Below the pieces are notes generated by a model that saw nothing but the letters and a program-made list of their open reading frames with translations, searched no databases and was not told the origin of the DNA. This document shows, piece by piece, positions 13,601 through 20,752 of a stretch of 48,785 bases of DNA. Position 1 is the stretch's first letter. The number at the start of each line of letters is the position of its first letter. The stretch comes from Paenibacillus pasadenensis DSM 19293 (GTDB taxonomy: Bacteria > Bacillota > Bacilli > Paenibacillales > Paenibacillaceae), in NCBI RefSeq assembly GCF_000422485.1, contig NZ_AULW01000060.1, positions 1 to 48,785 of the forward strand. The letters run 5' to 3'. The position numbers and the translations under genes are program-made.

Positions 13601-16274
13601 GTATTTCAACAAGTACGAAGGCATGGCCGATCTGGCGTTCATGAACCTGATGAAATACGACGCCATGACGTTCGGCAACCATGAGTTCGACAAAAACGCC
13701 GATGTGCTGGCCCGTTTCGTGCAGGGCGCGGCGTTCCCGTTCGTCTCGTCCAACGTGGACTTCTCTGGCGAAGCGGCGCTGCAGGCGTTCGTCCGCCCGG
13801 CGGCGGGAGCCGGACAAGCGGCAGCAGGCAAGATCTATCCGACGATGATCAAGGAAATCGGCGGCGAGCAGATCGGCCTGATCGGCCTGACGACGCCGGA
13901 CACGGCCAACATCGCGTCTCCGGGAGCGGTGACGTTCGCCGATCCGGCCGTTAGCGCCGCAGCCGCCGTCAAGCAGCTGCAGGAGCAAGGCATCGACAAG
14001 ATCATCGCCCTGTCCCATCTCGGCTACGAGGAGGACATTGAGCTGGCGCAAGCGGTGGCAGGCATCGACGTCATCGTCGGCGGCCACTCGCACACCAAGC
14101 TCGAGCAAGCGGTCGTGGACCGCACGTTCGCAGCGCCGACGCTGATCGTGCAGACGGGAGAGAAGGGCCAGTTCCTCGGCCGCCTCGATGTCGCCTTCGA
14201 CAAGGAAGGGGTCATCTCCGAATACGCCGACAAGCTCATCTCCATCGAGGAGAAAAACGGCAGCGCCTATGTACTGGCGAACGATCCCGAAGCGGAGGCG
14301 CTGCTGAAGCAGGACTACAAGCCGGGCATCGACGCGCTCGGACGCGAGGAAGTCGCGAAGTCGACCGTCGTGCTGAACGGCGTCCGCGATGACGTCCGCA
14401 CCAAGGAGACGAACCTCGGCCGCCTGATCGCCGACGGCATGCTGAGCGCAGCCCGCAAAGCGGGCGCGAACGCGACGCTCGCGCTGCAGAACGGCGGCGG
14501 CATCCGCGCCTCGATCGAGGCCGGCACGATTACGCTCGGCCAGGTGCTGACGGTGCTTCCGTTCAACAACGATCTCGTCACCGTCAAGCTGACCGGCAAG
14601 GAAATCCGCGAGGCGCTCGAAAACGGCGTTTCCAAGCTTCCGGCCTCCGATGGACGCTTCCCGCATGTGGCGGGCATGCGCTTCTACTACGACTCGCTCA
14701 AGCCTGCCGGCTCGCGCGTCGTCAAGATCGAGACGCTGCAGCCGGACGGCAGCTACATCGCCATGAAGGAGGACGCGACCTACGAGCTCGCGACCAACGC
14801 CTTCACCGCGCGCGGCGGCGACTTCTACGACTCTCTGGCCAAGGCCTACAACGAAGGCCGAGTCGTGCCGCTCTATCTGCCGGACTATGAAGTGATGGAA
14901 ACCTATCTGAAGGAAAAGAAAACGATCGATGAGAGCACGGCTCCGGCGGGCCGCATCATCGACCTGAAAGGCAGCCCGCTGCCGGTCGATCCGACGCCAA
15001 CGCCGACATCGACAACAACGCCGACGCCAACGCCGACAGCAACACCGACAGGCACGGCGACGCCGCAGCCGACGGCTTCGACAACGCCTGCGCCTACAGC
15101 CAAGCCAGGGGAGATCGCCGCCCCGCTGCAGCTGAGCGAACAGGCGGGCCTGACCGTCGGAACCGTGACCGTCGGAGCGGAGCAGGCGCTTGCCGCGCTG
15201 CAAGCCGCAGCCGACGGCAAGCTGACCATCGCTGCATCCGCAGCCGGTTCCTTCGACCGGACCGAGGTGACGCTCGCTTCCGGCACGGTCGCCGCCCTGC
15301 TGGGCGCGCCGAGCTTCCGCGAGGCAGCCGTATCCTCGCCGCAGGGCAGCTACGTCCTTACCCGCGCGCTGCTGGAGTCGCTGGCCAAAGGTGCCGCCGA
15401 CGCCGCGCTGACCGTCAAGATCGGCAGCGGCCAGGCAGGCCTCGACCTCGCCAAGGCTGCGGGACTGCCGGCAATCGGCGCTGCCGAGTACGAGCTTGCG
15501 CTGACGGTCGACGGCAAGACGTCCGAGCCGAACCGCTTCGGCTCCTACGTTCCGCGCTCGCTCAGCCTCGCTGACACTGCAGCCGTGACGGCGATCGTGC
15601 GCCTCAGCTCCGACGCCTCCGGCCAGCTGGCCTACGTGCCGGTCCCGTTCATCGTGCAGGACGGCCAGATCGTCTTCTTCAGCCGCGGCAACAGCAGCTA
15701 TGTCGCCCTGGGCGGCGCAGCCGCCGCCTTCGCCGACATGCGCGGCCACTGGGCCGCCGCGGCGGTGCAAGAGCTGGCCGGCAAGCGCATCGTCGCCGGC
15801 AAGACCGCTTCGGCGTTCGCTCCGGGCGATGCCGTGACGCGCGCCGAGTTCGCGGTGCTGCTGGCCCGCACGCTCGGCCTGACCGCCGGCTCCGCCGCAT
15901 CGTTCACCGACATCGCGGCGGGAGCCTGGTACGCGGACGGCATCGCCGCCGCTGCCGAGGCGGGCCTGATCGGCGGCTACGAGGACGGCAGCTTCCGTCC
16001 GCAGCAGCGCATCACCCGCCAAGAGATGGCGGTCATGACGCTGCGCGCCGTGCAGCTGGCCGGGCGCCAGGCCTCCGCTCCGCAAGCGGAAGCCGTCGCC
16101 TTCGCCGACAGCGGCCGCATCGCCTCGTGGGCCCAGGCAGCAGCGGCGGAGCTTAGCCGCTACGGCCTCATCCAAGGCGACGACCAGGGCCGCTTCCAGC
16201 CGCTCGCCGGCGCGACTCGCGCCGAGAGCGCCGCGCTCCTGCAGCGCCTGCTGGCCCAAGCTTCGTTCGAATAG
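10659..16274 (+). CDS. Giant surface nuclease / 5'-nucleotidase with S-layer anchor (5' end broken)
   Basis: The 1871-residue frame carries a chitobiase-type beta domain (1-70), an OB-fold nucleic-acid-binding region (85-180), a second chitobiase-like domain (265-335), an ExeM-like OB region (340-600), an endonuclease/exonuclease/phosphatase domain (615-925; ASYNIENF, GDLNDFQ, SDHDPVL), a metallophosphatase/5'-nucleotidase (930-1430; HTNDTH at 934, GNHEFD at 1006, LQNGGGIRA), a Thr/Pro linker (1442-1486) and three SLH repeats (1690-1868). It resembles YhcR of Bacillus subtilis in combining nuclease and nucleotidase. It should release phosphate and nucleosides from extracellular DNA or RNA at the cell wall. 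No signal peptide remains in frame; GTG 10659 is only the first start codon after the frameshift, so export is doubtful. Confidence 0.85.
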   Translation: MPSVVTVQPVTGSPAPNAWPAGTAVTLSTATAGASVYYSTSADSTYRAFTSPIVLTESVTFHTYAAKEGAEGSISRDLAYDVLAKQSVADARLAPVGRNVWTEGVVTAVNGREVYLQDNTAAIVLYDYPDQLRAGDRVSVQGEMVHYNNLQELKPAAGLSLEILERDQPVPAIRAVTPEQLAAPAGEALEAQFISIDNVTIGAKSGSTWSAKQAGSDTSFAIFSSSAKVKENAAFDRVIGVVKQYQGIYQLVPLHDGMLVDQLFTVLASPAGGIVAPGTRVALSVPAGDLPIRYTTDGSEPTASSPLYEESILVDRAMTIRAFATDGEQRTETLSFSYQLAGEVGIRDIQGKGHASPFVGQTIQGVKGVVTQLGYNLASATPSYKGFYIQTLEPDNDPATSEGLFVYSTDASKKPAVGDVVEVSGKIDEYNEGLPANLTTTQLALASISVLESGHELPAPVVLGAGGRVIPTPTIDDDNMTVFDPENDAIDFFESLEGMRVQAPAPVITSPYWISSGLYTIATRIDNGGADLVTPAGGLALGAYKDYNPQRVLILSSNPGFEVGTGDRFAGDVVGALGYHAGNFKLIPAPGSLPAIETSSFAQETTTLQPEGDKLLVASYNIENFYPGVKAEKIEKLGDSIAHNLKAPDIITVIEMQDRNGEGEGDIVEADATKLIEAIAAKGGPTYTYVDVAPVYDMDGGAPHGNIRVGFLYNAERVQLADSVQGRKGGSTEATAYDAASDSLTLNPGRVDPANDAFKASRKPLAAQFVFQGRKVIVIANHFNSKGGDQGPFGAAQPPILSSETQRHKIAAVVNGFVKTIVQANPEANVVVTGDLNDFQFTKTAKVLKGGELANLIDTLPAEQQYTYTYDGNSQVLDHILVSRNLLVGSKVDVVHLNADFPESRGRVSDHDPVLAQIDLTPAPKPDFRMTLLHTNDTHANLDTTSAPSSVARRVTAVKEQRASAVNPLLVDAGDVFSGTLYFNKYEGMADLAFMNLMKYDAMTFGNHEFDKNADVLARFVQGAAFPFVSSNVDFSGEAALQAFVRPAAGAGQAAAGKIYPTMIKEIGGEQIGLIGLTTPDTANIASPGAVTFADPAVSAAAAVKQLQEQGIDKIIALSHLGYEEDIELAQAVAGIDVIVGGHSHTKLEQAVVDRTFAAPTLIVQTGEKGQFLGRLDVAFDKEGVISEYADKLISIEEKNGSAYVLANDPEAEALLKQDYKPGIDALGREEVAKSTVVLNGVRDDVRTKETNLGRLIADGMLSAARKAGANATLALQNGGGIRASIEAGTITLGQVLTVLPFNNDLVTVKLTGKEIREALENGVSKLPASDGRFPHVAGMRFYYDSLKPAGSRVVKIETLQPDGSYIAMKEDATYELATNAFTARGGDFYDSLAKAYNEGRVVPLYLPDYEVMETYLKEKKTIDESTAPAGRIIDLKGSPLPVDPTPTPTSTTTPTPTPTATPTGTATPQPTASTTPAPTAKPGEIAAPLQLSEQAGLTVGTVTVGAEQALAALQAAADGKLTIAASAAGSFDRTEVTLASGTVAALLGAPSFREAAVSSPQGSYVLTRALLESLAKGAADAALTVKIGSGQAGLDLAKAAGLPAIGAAEYELALTVDGKTSEPNRFGSYVPRSLSLADTAAVTAIVRLSSDASGQLAYVPVPFIVQDGQIVFFSRGNSSYVALGGAAAAFADMRGHWAAAAVQELAGKRIVAGKTASAFAPGDAVTRAEFAVLLARTLGLTAGSAASFTDIAAGAWYADGIAAAAEAGLIGGYEDGSFRPQQRITRQEMAVMTLRAVQLAGRQASAPQAEAVAFADSGRIASWAQAAAAELSRYGLIQGDDQGRFQPLAGATRAESAALLQRLLAQASFE

Positions 16275-16284
16275 ACATCCCTGT

Positions 16285-16330
16285 AAAAACGAACCGCTCC
16301 TCGGGATTTTTCCGAAGAGCGGTTCGTTTT
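16285..16330 (+). terminator. Rho-independent terminator after the surface nuclease gene
   Basis: Arms AAAACGAACCGCTC and GAGCGGTTCGTTTT enclose an inner hairpin (TCGG/CCGA) around a T-rich loop, ending at a T-run at 16330. The A-tract on the other side would let it work in both directions. Confidence 0.88.
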
Positions 16331-16639
16331 ATTGCGTTCAATGAGAGTTTCCTTTGATCCACATGTGCTGAAATGGAGGCAGCTGCATCTTTTAGGTGAT
16401 GGAAGACAATCTAGAGGAAGGGACTTCCCGATGACTCCATTATCCAACAGGTAAAATTATTAACAGTTAATGAGAACTACTTTTCGGAATTTAGGACGAA
16501 GAAGACCGTCCCCTAAGGGGACGGTCTTCTCTTTTAAAGTACGTTTAATCTTTTTAGGACCGCAGTGGACAAAGTCCAAAGGGCATTGTTTAAGGCGCTC
16601 CAGACATTATAGCATATATCTTTAGATAAATGCAATAGT
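16331..16639. other. Intergenic stretch between the surface nuclease and the MazF-like gene
   Basis: The composition falls from GC-rich to AT-rich here. A 37-codon frame at 16341-16454 has no ribosome binding site and no recognisable similarity. A strong hairpin at 16500-16535 is listed separately. The rest may be remnant DNA from whatever brought in the AT-rich gene at 16640. Confidence 0.4.
16500..16535 (+). terminator. Strong hairpin with T-tract, orphan terminator
   Basis: Arms AGAAGACCGTCCCC (16500-16513) and GGGGACGGTCTTCT (16517-16530) pair perfectly over 14 bases around TAA and are followed by CTTTT. The T-tract is on the plus strand, but no plus-strand gene lies between it and the terminator 170 bases upstream. 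It may be a relic or may belong to an unseen RNA. Confidence 0.7.
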
Positions 16640-17254
16640 TTATTGTGAGTCATTTTCTCGGCTTGCAGCTGCTGTATTAGTTGCCTGCTCCATTAGTTTG
16701 ATAGCCGACGAATATCTGGGTGTAAACAGTTCCAAAATTTTATTATCGATTAAATCTAAAAATGGTGCGGGCAATTTAAACACTTTATCAGCAGCTCTTC
16801 TTGGCTTGTAGATCCGTAGTTTGCTAATCGGTTGTAATTGGTTTGGAATAGCAAAAGCCTCTTTTCCATTAAGATCTTCCAAAACTCCTATATATATTTC
16901 ATGCTTATGTAAGATACTCCTAGGTTGGCTATTCTCAAGAGATCCGAGAGGCACGACATTTACGACCGGATTTGATTTCTCATTTTCATCCACTACGACT
17001 GCATAATGAAGTCCCCCGATTTCCGATCCTGGATTAAACCCAAAATTGACAAAGATGATCTCTCCACGATTATATTTTCGGAGCTTCGATGGTTCAAAAC
17101 CTGTTTCCCACTTTAGGTACTTGTTTTGAGTTTCCATCCATTCCAAAAATATTTTTCCTCGTTTTAGTCCCATATTTTCAATGGTACGTTCTAAATCAGC
17201 GATTCTCTCCTTTAAAATGCTATGCCAATGAGCGTCTTCCTTTAAAATCGTCAT
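16640..17254 (-). CDS. MazF/PemK-like protein with N-terminal coiled coil, AT-rich
   Basis: This 204-residue protein begins with a helical, probably coiled-coil segment (1-65). A MazF/PemK-type domain follows: RGEIIFVNFGF at about 67-77, GSEIGGLHYAVVV at about 80-92, VVPLGS, and AIPNQLQPISKLRI. MazF proteins are sequence-specific endoribonucleases. Here the conserved GSE.GG loop is intact, so activity is plausible. The ATG is preceded by AGGAGG. No small antitoxin gene is adjacent; the N-terminal helix might act in its place, which is speculation. It is the only full minus-strand gene, is clearly AT-rich beside its neighbours and lies in accessory DNA, all suggesting horizontal transfer. Confidence 0.75.
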   Translation of the reverse strand: MTILKEDAHWHSILKERIADLERTIENMGLKRGKIFLEWMETQNKYLKWETGFEPSKLRKYNRGEIIFVNFGFNPGSEIGGLHYAVVVDENEKSNPVVNVVPLGSLENSQPRSILHKHEIYIGVLEDLNGKEAFAIPNQLQPISKLRIYKPRRAADKVFKLPAPFLDLIDNKILELFTPRYSSAIKLMEQATNTAAASRENDSQ

Positions 17255-17358
17255 CTCTTACCTCCTCTATGCATGTGAATTGAAAATATCATGCAGATCC
17301 AAATATTACAAACTAATCTGATTTTGATTTCCTTGTATGAATGTTGCGCCCGCATCCC

Positions 17359-17387
17359 TTGACATTCTCCCGCATAGGTTATATGGT
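17359..17387 (+). promoter_or_regulatory. Promoter of the GntR-ABC operon
   Basis: TTGACA (17359-17364) and TATGGT (17382-17387) are separated by 17 bases. The -10 box overlaps the left end of a long inverted repeat, so a repressor bound there would block RNA polymerase. Confidence 0.7.
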
Positions 17388-17408
17388 TAGTTACATGAGT
17401 AATTAACC
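17385..17408. promoter_or_regulatory. Probable operator of the YtrA-type regulator
   Basis: Arms GGTTAGTTAC (17385-17394) and GTAATTAACC (17399-17408) are inverted copies with one mismatch in ten, separated by ATGA. The site lies between the promoter -10 box and the start of the GntR gene. YtrA-family regulators usually repress their own operon through such a site. Confidence 0.7.
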
Positions 17409-17427
17409 AATGTGGTGGTGAGGCAAG

Positions 17428-17796
17428 TTGAGCTTTCTCAAGGATGACGGGAGGCCGATCTTTCAGCAGATCGCGGAGAAGATCGAGGACGACATCGTAG
17501 ACGGATCGCTCCCGGAGGAAGGGCAGGCGCCTTCGACGACGCATTTCGCCCAGTTCTACGGCATCAATCCGGCGACTGCGGCCAAGGGCGTCAATCTTTT
17601 GGTGGATCAAGGCATTCTCTACAAGAAGAGAGGGATCGGCATGTTCGTGGCGGAAGGGGCGCGGGAGCGCTTGATGGAAAGACGCAGGGAGCAGTTCTAC
17701 GAGCAGTACGTCGTGCCGCTGCTGCGCGAGGCGGAGAAGCTCGGCATCGACAGCGGCCGGCTGGCGGCCATCATTCAGGAGAAAGGGAGGGGCTGA
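17428..17796 (+). CDS. GntR-family regulator, YtrA subfamily
   Basis: This 122-residue protein has a winged helix-turn-helix at about residues 10-75 (PIFQQIAEKIEDDIVDGSL, then THFAQFYGINPATAAKGVNLL). A short helical tail follows instead of a ligand-binding domain. That layout defines the YtrA subfamily, whose genes normally sit with ABC transporters and respond to cell-wall-active compounds. The start is TTG at 17428 after GGTGGTGAGG. The ABC ATPase gene begins 4 bases after the stop. Self-repression through the inverted repeat upstream is likely. Confidence 0.9.
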   Translation: MSFLKDDGRPIFQQIAEKIEDDIVDGSLPEEGQAPSTTHFAQFYGINPATAAKGVNLLVDQGILYKKRGIGMFVAEGARERLMERRREQFYEQYVVPLLREAEKLGIDSGRLAAIIQEKGRG

Positions 17797-17800
17797 GCAT

Positions 17801-18724
17801 ATGATGACCGTCAAGGACCGGACGCAGGCCGCCTACGCGCTGGAGGCCGACCGGCTGACCAAGAGCTACGGCGCCCAGAAGGCGCTGGACGGCGTGAGCC
17901 TGAAGCTGGAGGCCGGCCTCATCCACGGCCTGCTCGGGCGCAACGGCGCGGGCAAGACGACGCTCATGAGCATCGCGACCGCGCAGCTGTTCGCCACGTC
18001 CGGCGAGGTCCGCATCTTCGGGCAGCAGCCGTACGAGAACCGCGAGGCGCTCAGCAAGATCTGCTTCATCAAGGAAAGCCAGAGATACCCGGATATGTTC
18101 CATGTCGAGGACGTGCTGGCGACGGCCCGCGCGCTGTATCCGAACTGGGACGAGGCGCTCGCCGGCGAGCTCGTGGAGTCGTTCCGCCTTCCCCGCCGCA
18201 AGAAGATCAAAGGCTTCTCGCGCGGCATGCTCTCCTCGGTCGGCATCGTCGTCGGGCTGTCGAGCCGGGCGGAGCTGACGCTGTTCGACGAGCCGTACCT
18301 CGGCCTCGACGCCGTCGCGCGCTCGCTGTTCTATGACCGCCTGATCGAGGATTACGCCGAGCATCCGCGCACGGTCGTGCTGTCGACCCATCTGATCGAC
18401 GAGGTGAGCCGGCTGCTGGAGGCGATCCATGTCATCGACGGCGGCCGGCTGCTCCTGAGCGAGGATGCGGAGTCGCTGCGTTCCCGCGCCTACCGGGTGA
18501 GCGGCTCGGCCGCCAAGGTCGACGCCGTCACGGCGGGCCGGAGAGTGCTGCGCCGCGAGACGATCGGCGGCTCGGCTGTCGCCTCGGTGCTGGCCGGCGA
18601 GCCGGGCGAGAACGGCATCGGCCGGGCGCGTGAGGCCGGGCTGGAGGCGGAGCCGCTGCCGCTGCAGCAGCTGATTGTCGACCTGACGGCCCATGCGGCC
18701 CGCGGCAAGGAGGAATCGGCATGA
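17801..18724 (+). CDS. ABC transporter ATP-binding protein (YtrB-like)
   Basis: This 307-residue ATPase has Walker A GRNGAGKTT (46-54), a degenerate signature FSRGMLSSVG (139-148) in place of LSGGQ, Walker B LTLFDEP (159-165) and a switch histidine in LSTHLIDE. The family powers export or membrane-sensing complexes regulated by YtrA-type repressors. The C-terminal 90 residues are an accessory domain of unknown role. It overlaps the permease gene by four bases (ATGA), so the two are translationally coupled. The transported substrate cannot be inferred. Confidence 0.9.
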   Translation: MMTVKDRTQAAYALEADRLTKSYGAQKALDGVSLKLEAGLIHGLLGRNGAGKTTLMSIATAQLFATSGEVRIFGQQPYENREALSKICFIKESQRYPDMFHVEDVLATARALYPNWDEALAGELVESFRLPRRKKIKGFSRGMLSSVGIVVGLSSRAELTLFDEPYLGLDAVARSLFYDRLIEDYAEHPRTVVLSTHLIDEVSRLLEAIHVIDGGRLLLSEDAESLRSRAYRVSGSAAKVDAVTAGRRVLRRETIGGSAVASVLAGEPGENGIGRAREAGLEAEPLPLQQLIVDLTAHAARGKEESA

Positions 18725-19428
18725 ATCGAGGACTGAAAAGCATCCTTACGATGTATCGGAGAGACAAATTCAACTGGCTGCTGCTGCCTTGGCTCATCCT
18801 GCTCTCCAGCTTCACGGTGAATCTGGTCGTCGCCTTCTCCATAAACCGCGGCGGCGGCGAGCAGTCGTTCACGACCGGAGGACTGCTGTCGATCATCATC
18901 TACATGTTTATCGTCGGCATGATTTCCGTCTACTGGACCTTCAACTTCGCGCTCAGCCTGTGCATCAGCCGGCGCGACTACTTTACGGGGAGCGGCATCG
19001 CCTTTCTCGCGATGTCAGTGTTCCACGGCGCGCTGCTGACGGTCGCGACCTCGATCGAGCAGGCGATCGGCGGCTGGTTCGGCATGCACTTCTTCGTCAT
19101 TCCCTACACGACGGACGGTCCGTTCTGGCAGACGTTCGCGGTCTATTTCACGGCGCTGCTCTTCGCGGGCTACGGCGGCTTCGTGTCCGGCAGCTTGAGC
19201 CGGCGCTACGGCAAGCGGGGCAACTTCCTCTTGTACGGCGGCGCGTTCATCCTCGGCGGCGCGTTCACCACGATCGCCTCGCTGCGCGGCTGGTGGGTTC
19301 CGATCTTCGACTGGATCTCCGGCCTCCAGATCAGCCTGCAGGGAGTCTGCCTGCTGCTGCTCGCGCTGGCCGTCCTGTTCGCGACGCTGTCCTGGCTCAT
19401 GCTGCGCCGCTCGTCGGCGAGAGCCTGA
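18721..19428 (+). CDS. ABC transporter permease partner of the YtrB-like ATPase
   Basis: The 235-residue protein has about six hydrophobic segments, the first at 18-40 and the last at about 205-228. This fits the membrane half of a two-gene ABC-2-type exporter. It carries no conserved motif that would reveal a substrate. Its ATG overlaps the stop of the ATPase gene. Two terminators follow within 85 bases. Confidence 0.85.
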   Translation: MNRGLKSILTMYRRDKFNWLLLPWLILLSSFTVNLVVAFSINRGGGEQSFTTGGLLSIIIYMFIVGMISVYWTFNFALSLCISRRDYFTGSGIAFLAMSVFHGALLTVATSIEQAIGGWFGMHFFVIPYTTDGPFWQTFAVYFTALLFAGYGGFVSGSLSRRYGKRGNFLLYGGAFILGGAFTTIASLRGWWVPIFDWISGLQISLQGVCLLLLALAVLFATLSWLMLRRSSARA

Positions 19429-19438
19429 CCTCCCTTTG

Positions 19439-19468
19439 CCGCTTCCTTCGGGGAGCGGTTTTTCTTTT
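19439..19468 (+). terminator. First terminator of the GntR-ABC operon
   Basis: Arms CCGCTTCC (19439-19446) and GGGAGCGG (19451-19458) flank a TTCG loop, followed by TTTTTCTTTT. The arms contain one T-G pair. Confidence 0.85.
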
Positions 19469-19472
19469 CTCC

Positions 19473-19512
19473 ACCGGGTTCGCTAAGCATAAGCGAGCCC
19501 GGTTTTTCTTTT
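19473..19512 (+). terminator. Second terminator of the GntR-ABC operon
   Basis: Arms ACCGGGTTCGCT (19473-19484) and AGCGAGCCCGGT (19492-19503) are followed by TTTTTCTTTT. A third copy of the left arm recurs at 19517-19528, directly before the -10 box of the next gene. Confidence 0.88.
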
Positions 19513-19528
19513 CCCTACCGGGTTCGCT

Positions 19529-19534
19529 TATAAT
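19529..19534 (+). promoter_or_regulatory. Likely -10 box for the Old Yellow Enzyme gene
   Basis: A perfect TATAAT lies 58 bases before the start codon, immediately downstream of the second terminator. The -35 region falls in the T-rich tail of that terminator and matches the consensus poorly, so the promoter may need an activator. Confidence 0.45.
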
Positions 19535-19592
19535 AGAGGAAAAGAAACGACGAGGAGCCCGCAGGCTCCCGCCGGAAGGAGCGCGAAAGAGC

Positions 19593-20627
19593 ATGGCCAA
19601 GCTGTCGGAACCGTTCCGCCTGAAAGGGCTGGAGCTGAAAAACCGGATCGTCATGGCGCCGATGTGCCAATATTCCGTCGAGGAGCAGGACGGCACGCCG
19701 AACGACTGGCATTTCGTCCATTATGTCTCGCGCGCGGTCGGCGGCACCGGCCTCATCATCATGGAAATGACCAACGTCGAGCCGGACGGCCGCATCACCA
19801 GCCGCTGCCTCGGCCTGTGGGACGACGCGCAGATTCCGGCCTATGCCCGGATCGTGCGGGAATGCCAGCGCTACGGCGCGCGCGTCGGCGTGCAGATCGC
19901 CCATGCCGGGCGCAAGGCGACCGACGCCGAGCAGCCGGTCAGCAGCTCGCCGATCCCGGTCGAGCCGACCGGCTGGAAGACGCCGCGCGAGCTGACGACC
20001 GCGGAGGTGCGCGGTCAGGTCGGCCTGTTCCGCGAGGCGGCCCGGCGCGCGGTCGAGGCCGGATTCGACACGATCGAGCTGCACGGAGCGCACGGCTACC
20101 TCATCCATCAGTTCCATTCGCCGTCGCTGAACCGCCGCACGGACGAGTACGGCCAGGACAAGCTCCGCTTCGGATGCGAGGTGATCGCGGCTGTGCGCGA
20201 GGTCATGCCGGCGGACATGCCGCTCATCCTGCGCTTCTCGGCGACCGAATACATCGAAGGCGGCTACGAGCTCGACTACGGCCTGGAAATCGCCCGCCGC
20301 TACAAGGAAGCCGGCGCCGACATCCTGCATGTGTCGAGCGGCGGCGAGGCGCCGCCAAACGGCAAGCGCCAGCCCGGCAACTATCCGGGCTACCAGGTGC
20401 CGATGGCCCGCGCCGTGCGCGAGGCGGCCGGCATCCCGGTCATCGCGGTCGGCATGCTGGACGAGCCGGAGCTCGCGCAATCGGTCGTGCAAAGCGGCGA
20501 CGCCGATCTTGCCGGAATCGGGCGCGCGCTGCTGCGGAATCCGTACTGGGCGGTCGACGCGCTTCTCAGGACCGAGGGGCTGCGCACCGAGCAGCCGGCC
20601 TACAAGCGCGGCTACCCGCTGAAGTAG
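19593..20627 (+). CDS. namA: NADPH-dependent flavin oxidoreductase, YqjM/NamA type
   Basis: This 344-residue member of the Old Yellow Enzyme family binds FMN and reduces activated double bonds such as those of enones and nitro compounds. YqjM hallmarks are present: MCQYS with C25 and Y27 near the flavin, QIAHAGRKA at 101-109, and the substrate-binding pair HGAH (H164 and H167). The C-terminal GIGRALLRNPYW binds the FMN phosphate. I chose the ATG at 19593, preceded by GGAAGGAG, because the family N terminus starts there; the same frame extends upstream without meaning. It stands as a single gene between the ABC operon and yabS. Confidence 0.92.
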   Translation: MAKLSEPFRLKGLELKNRIVMAPMCQYSVEEQDGTPNDWHFVHYVSRAVGGTGLIIMEMTNVEPDGRITSRCLGLWDDAQIPAYARIVRECQRYGARVGVQIAHAGRKATDAEQPVSSSPIPVEPTGWKTPRELTTAEVRGQVGLFREAARRAVEAGFDTIELHGAHGYLIHQFHSPSLNRRTDEYGQDKLRFGCEVIAAVREVMPADMPLILRFSATEYIEGGYELDYGLEIARRYKEAGADILHVSSGGEAPPNGKRQPGNYPGYQVPMARAVREAAGIPVIAVGMLDEPELAQSVVQSGDADLAGIGRALLRNPYWAVDALLRTEGLRTEQPAYKRGYPLK

Positions 20628-20752
20628 CGCCCGGCCGGACGGCCGCCCCGGGCGCTCCCGCTGGCCCCGATCCGCCGCGCCGCAGGTCTAGATCTCTCCC
20701 GATGGGGCAACACTGAATGATAGAGTTCAATCTATCAGCGGGAGGGATTGCG

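Noticed and set aside
12849-16259. A 1136-codon open frame on the minus strand, opposite the surface nuclease
   Set aside because: It is a mirror of GC-rich codon use on the plus strand. It has no ribosome binding site, is Arg/Gly/His-rich and resembles nothing, while the plus frame carries several clear domains.
16341-16454. 37-codon plus-strand frame between two terminators
   Set aside because: It has no ribosome binding site or promoter and no recognisable similarity.
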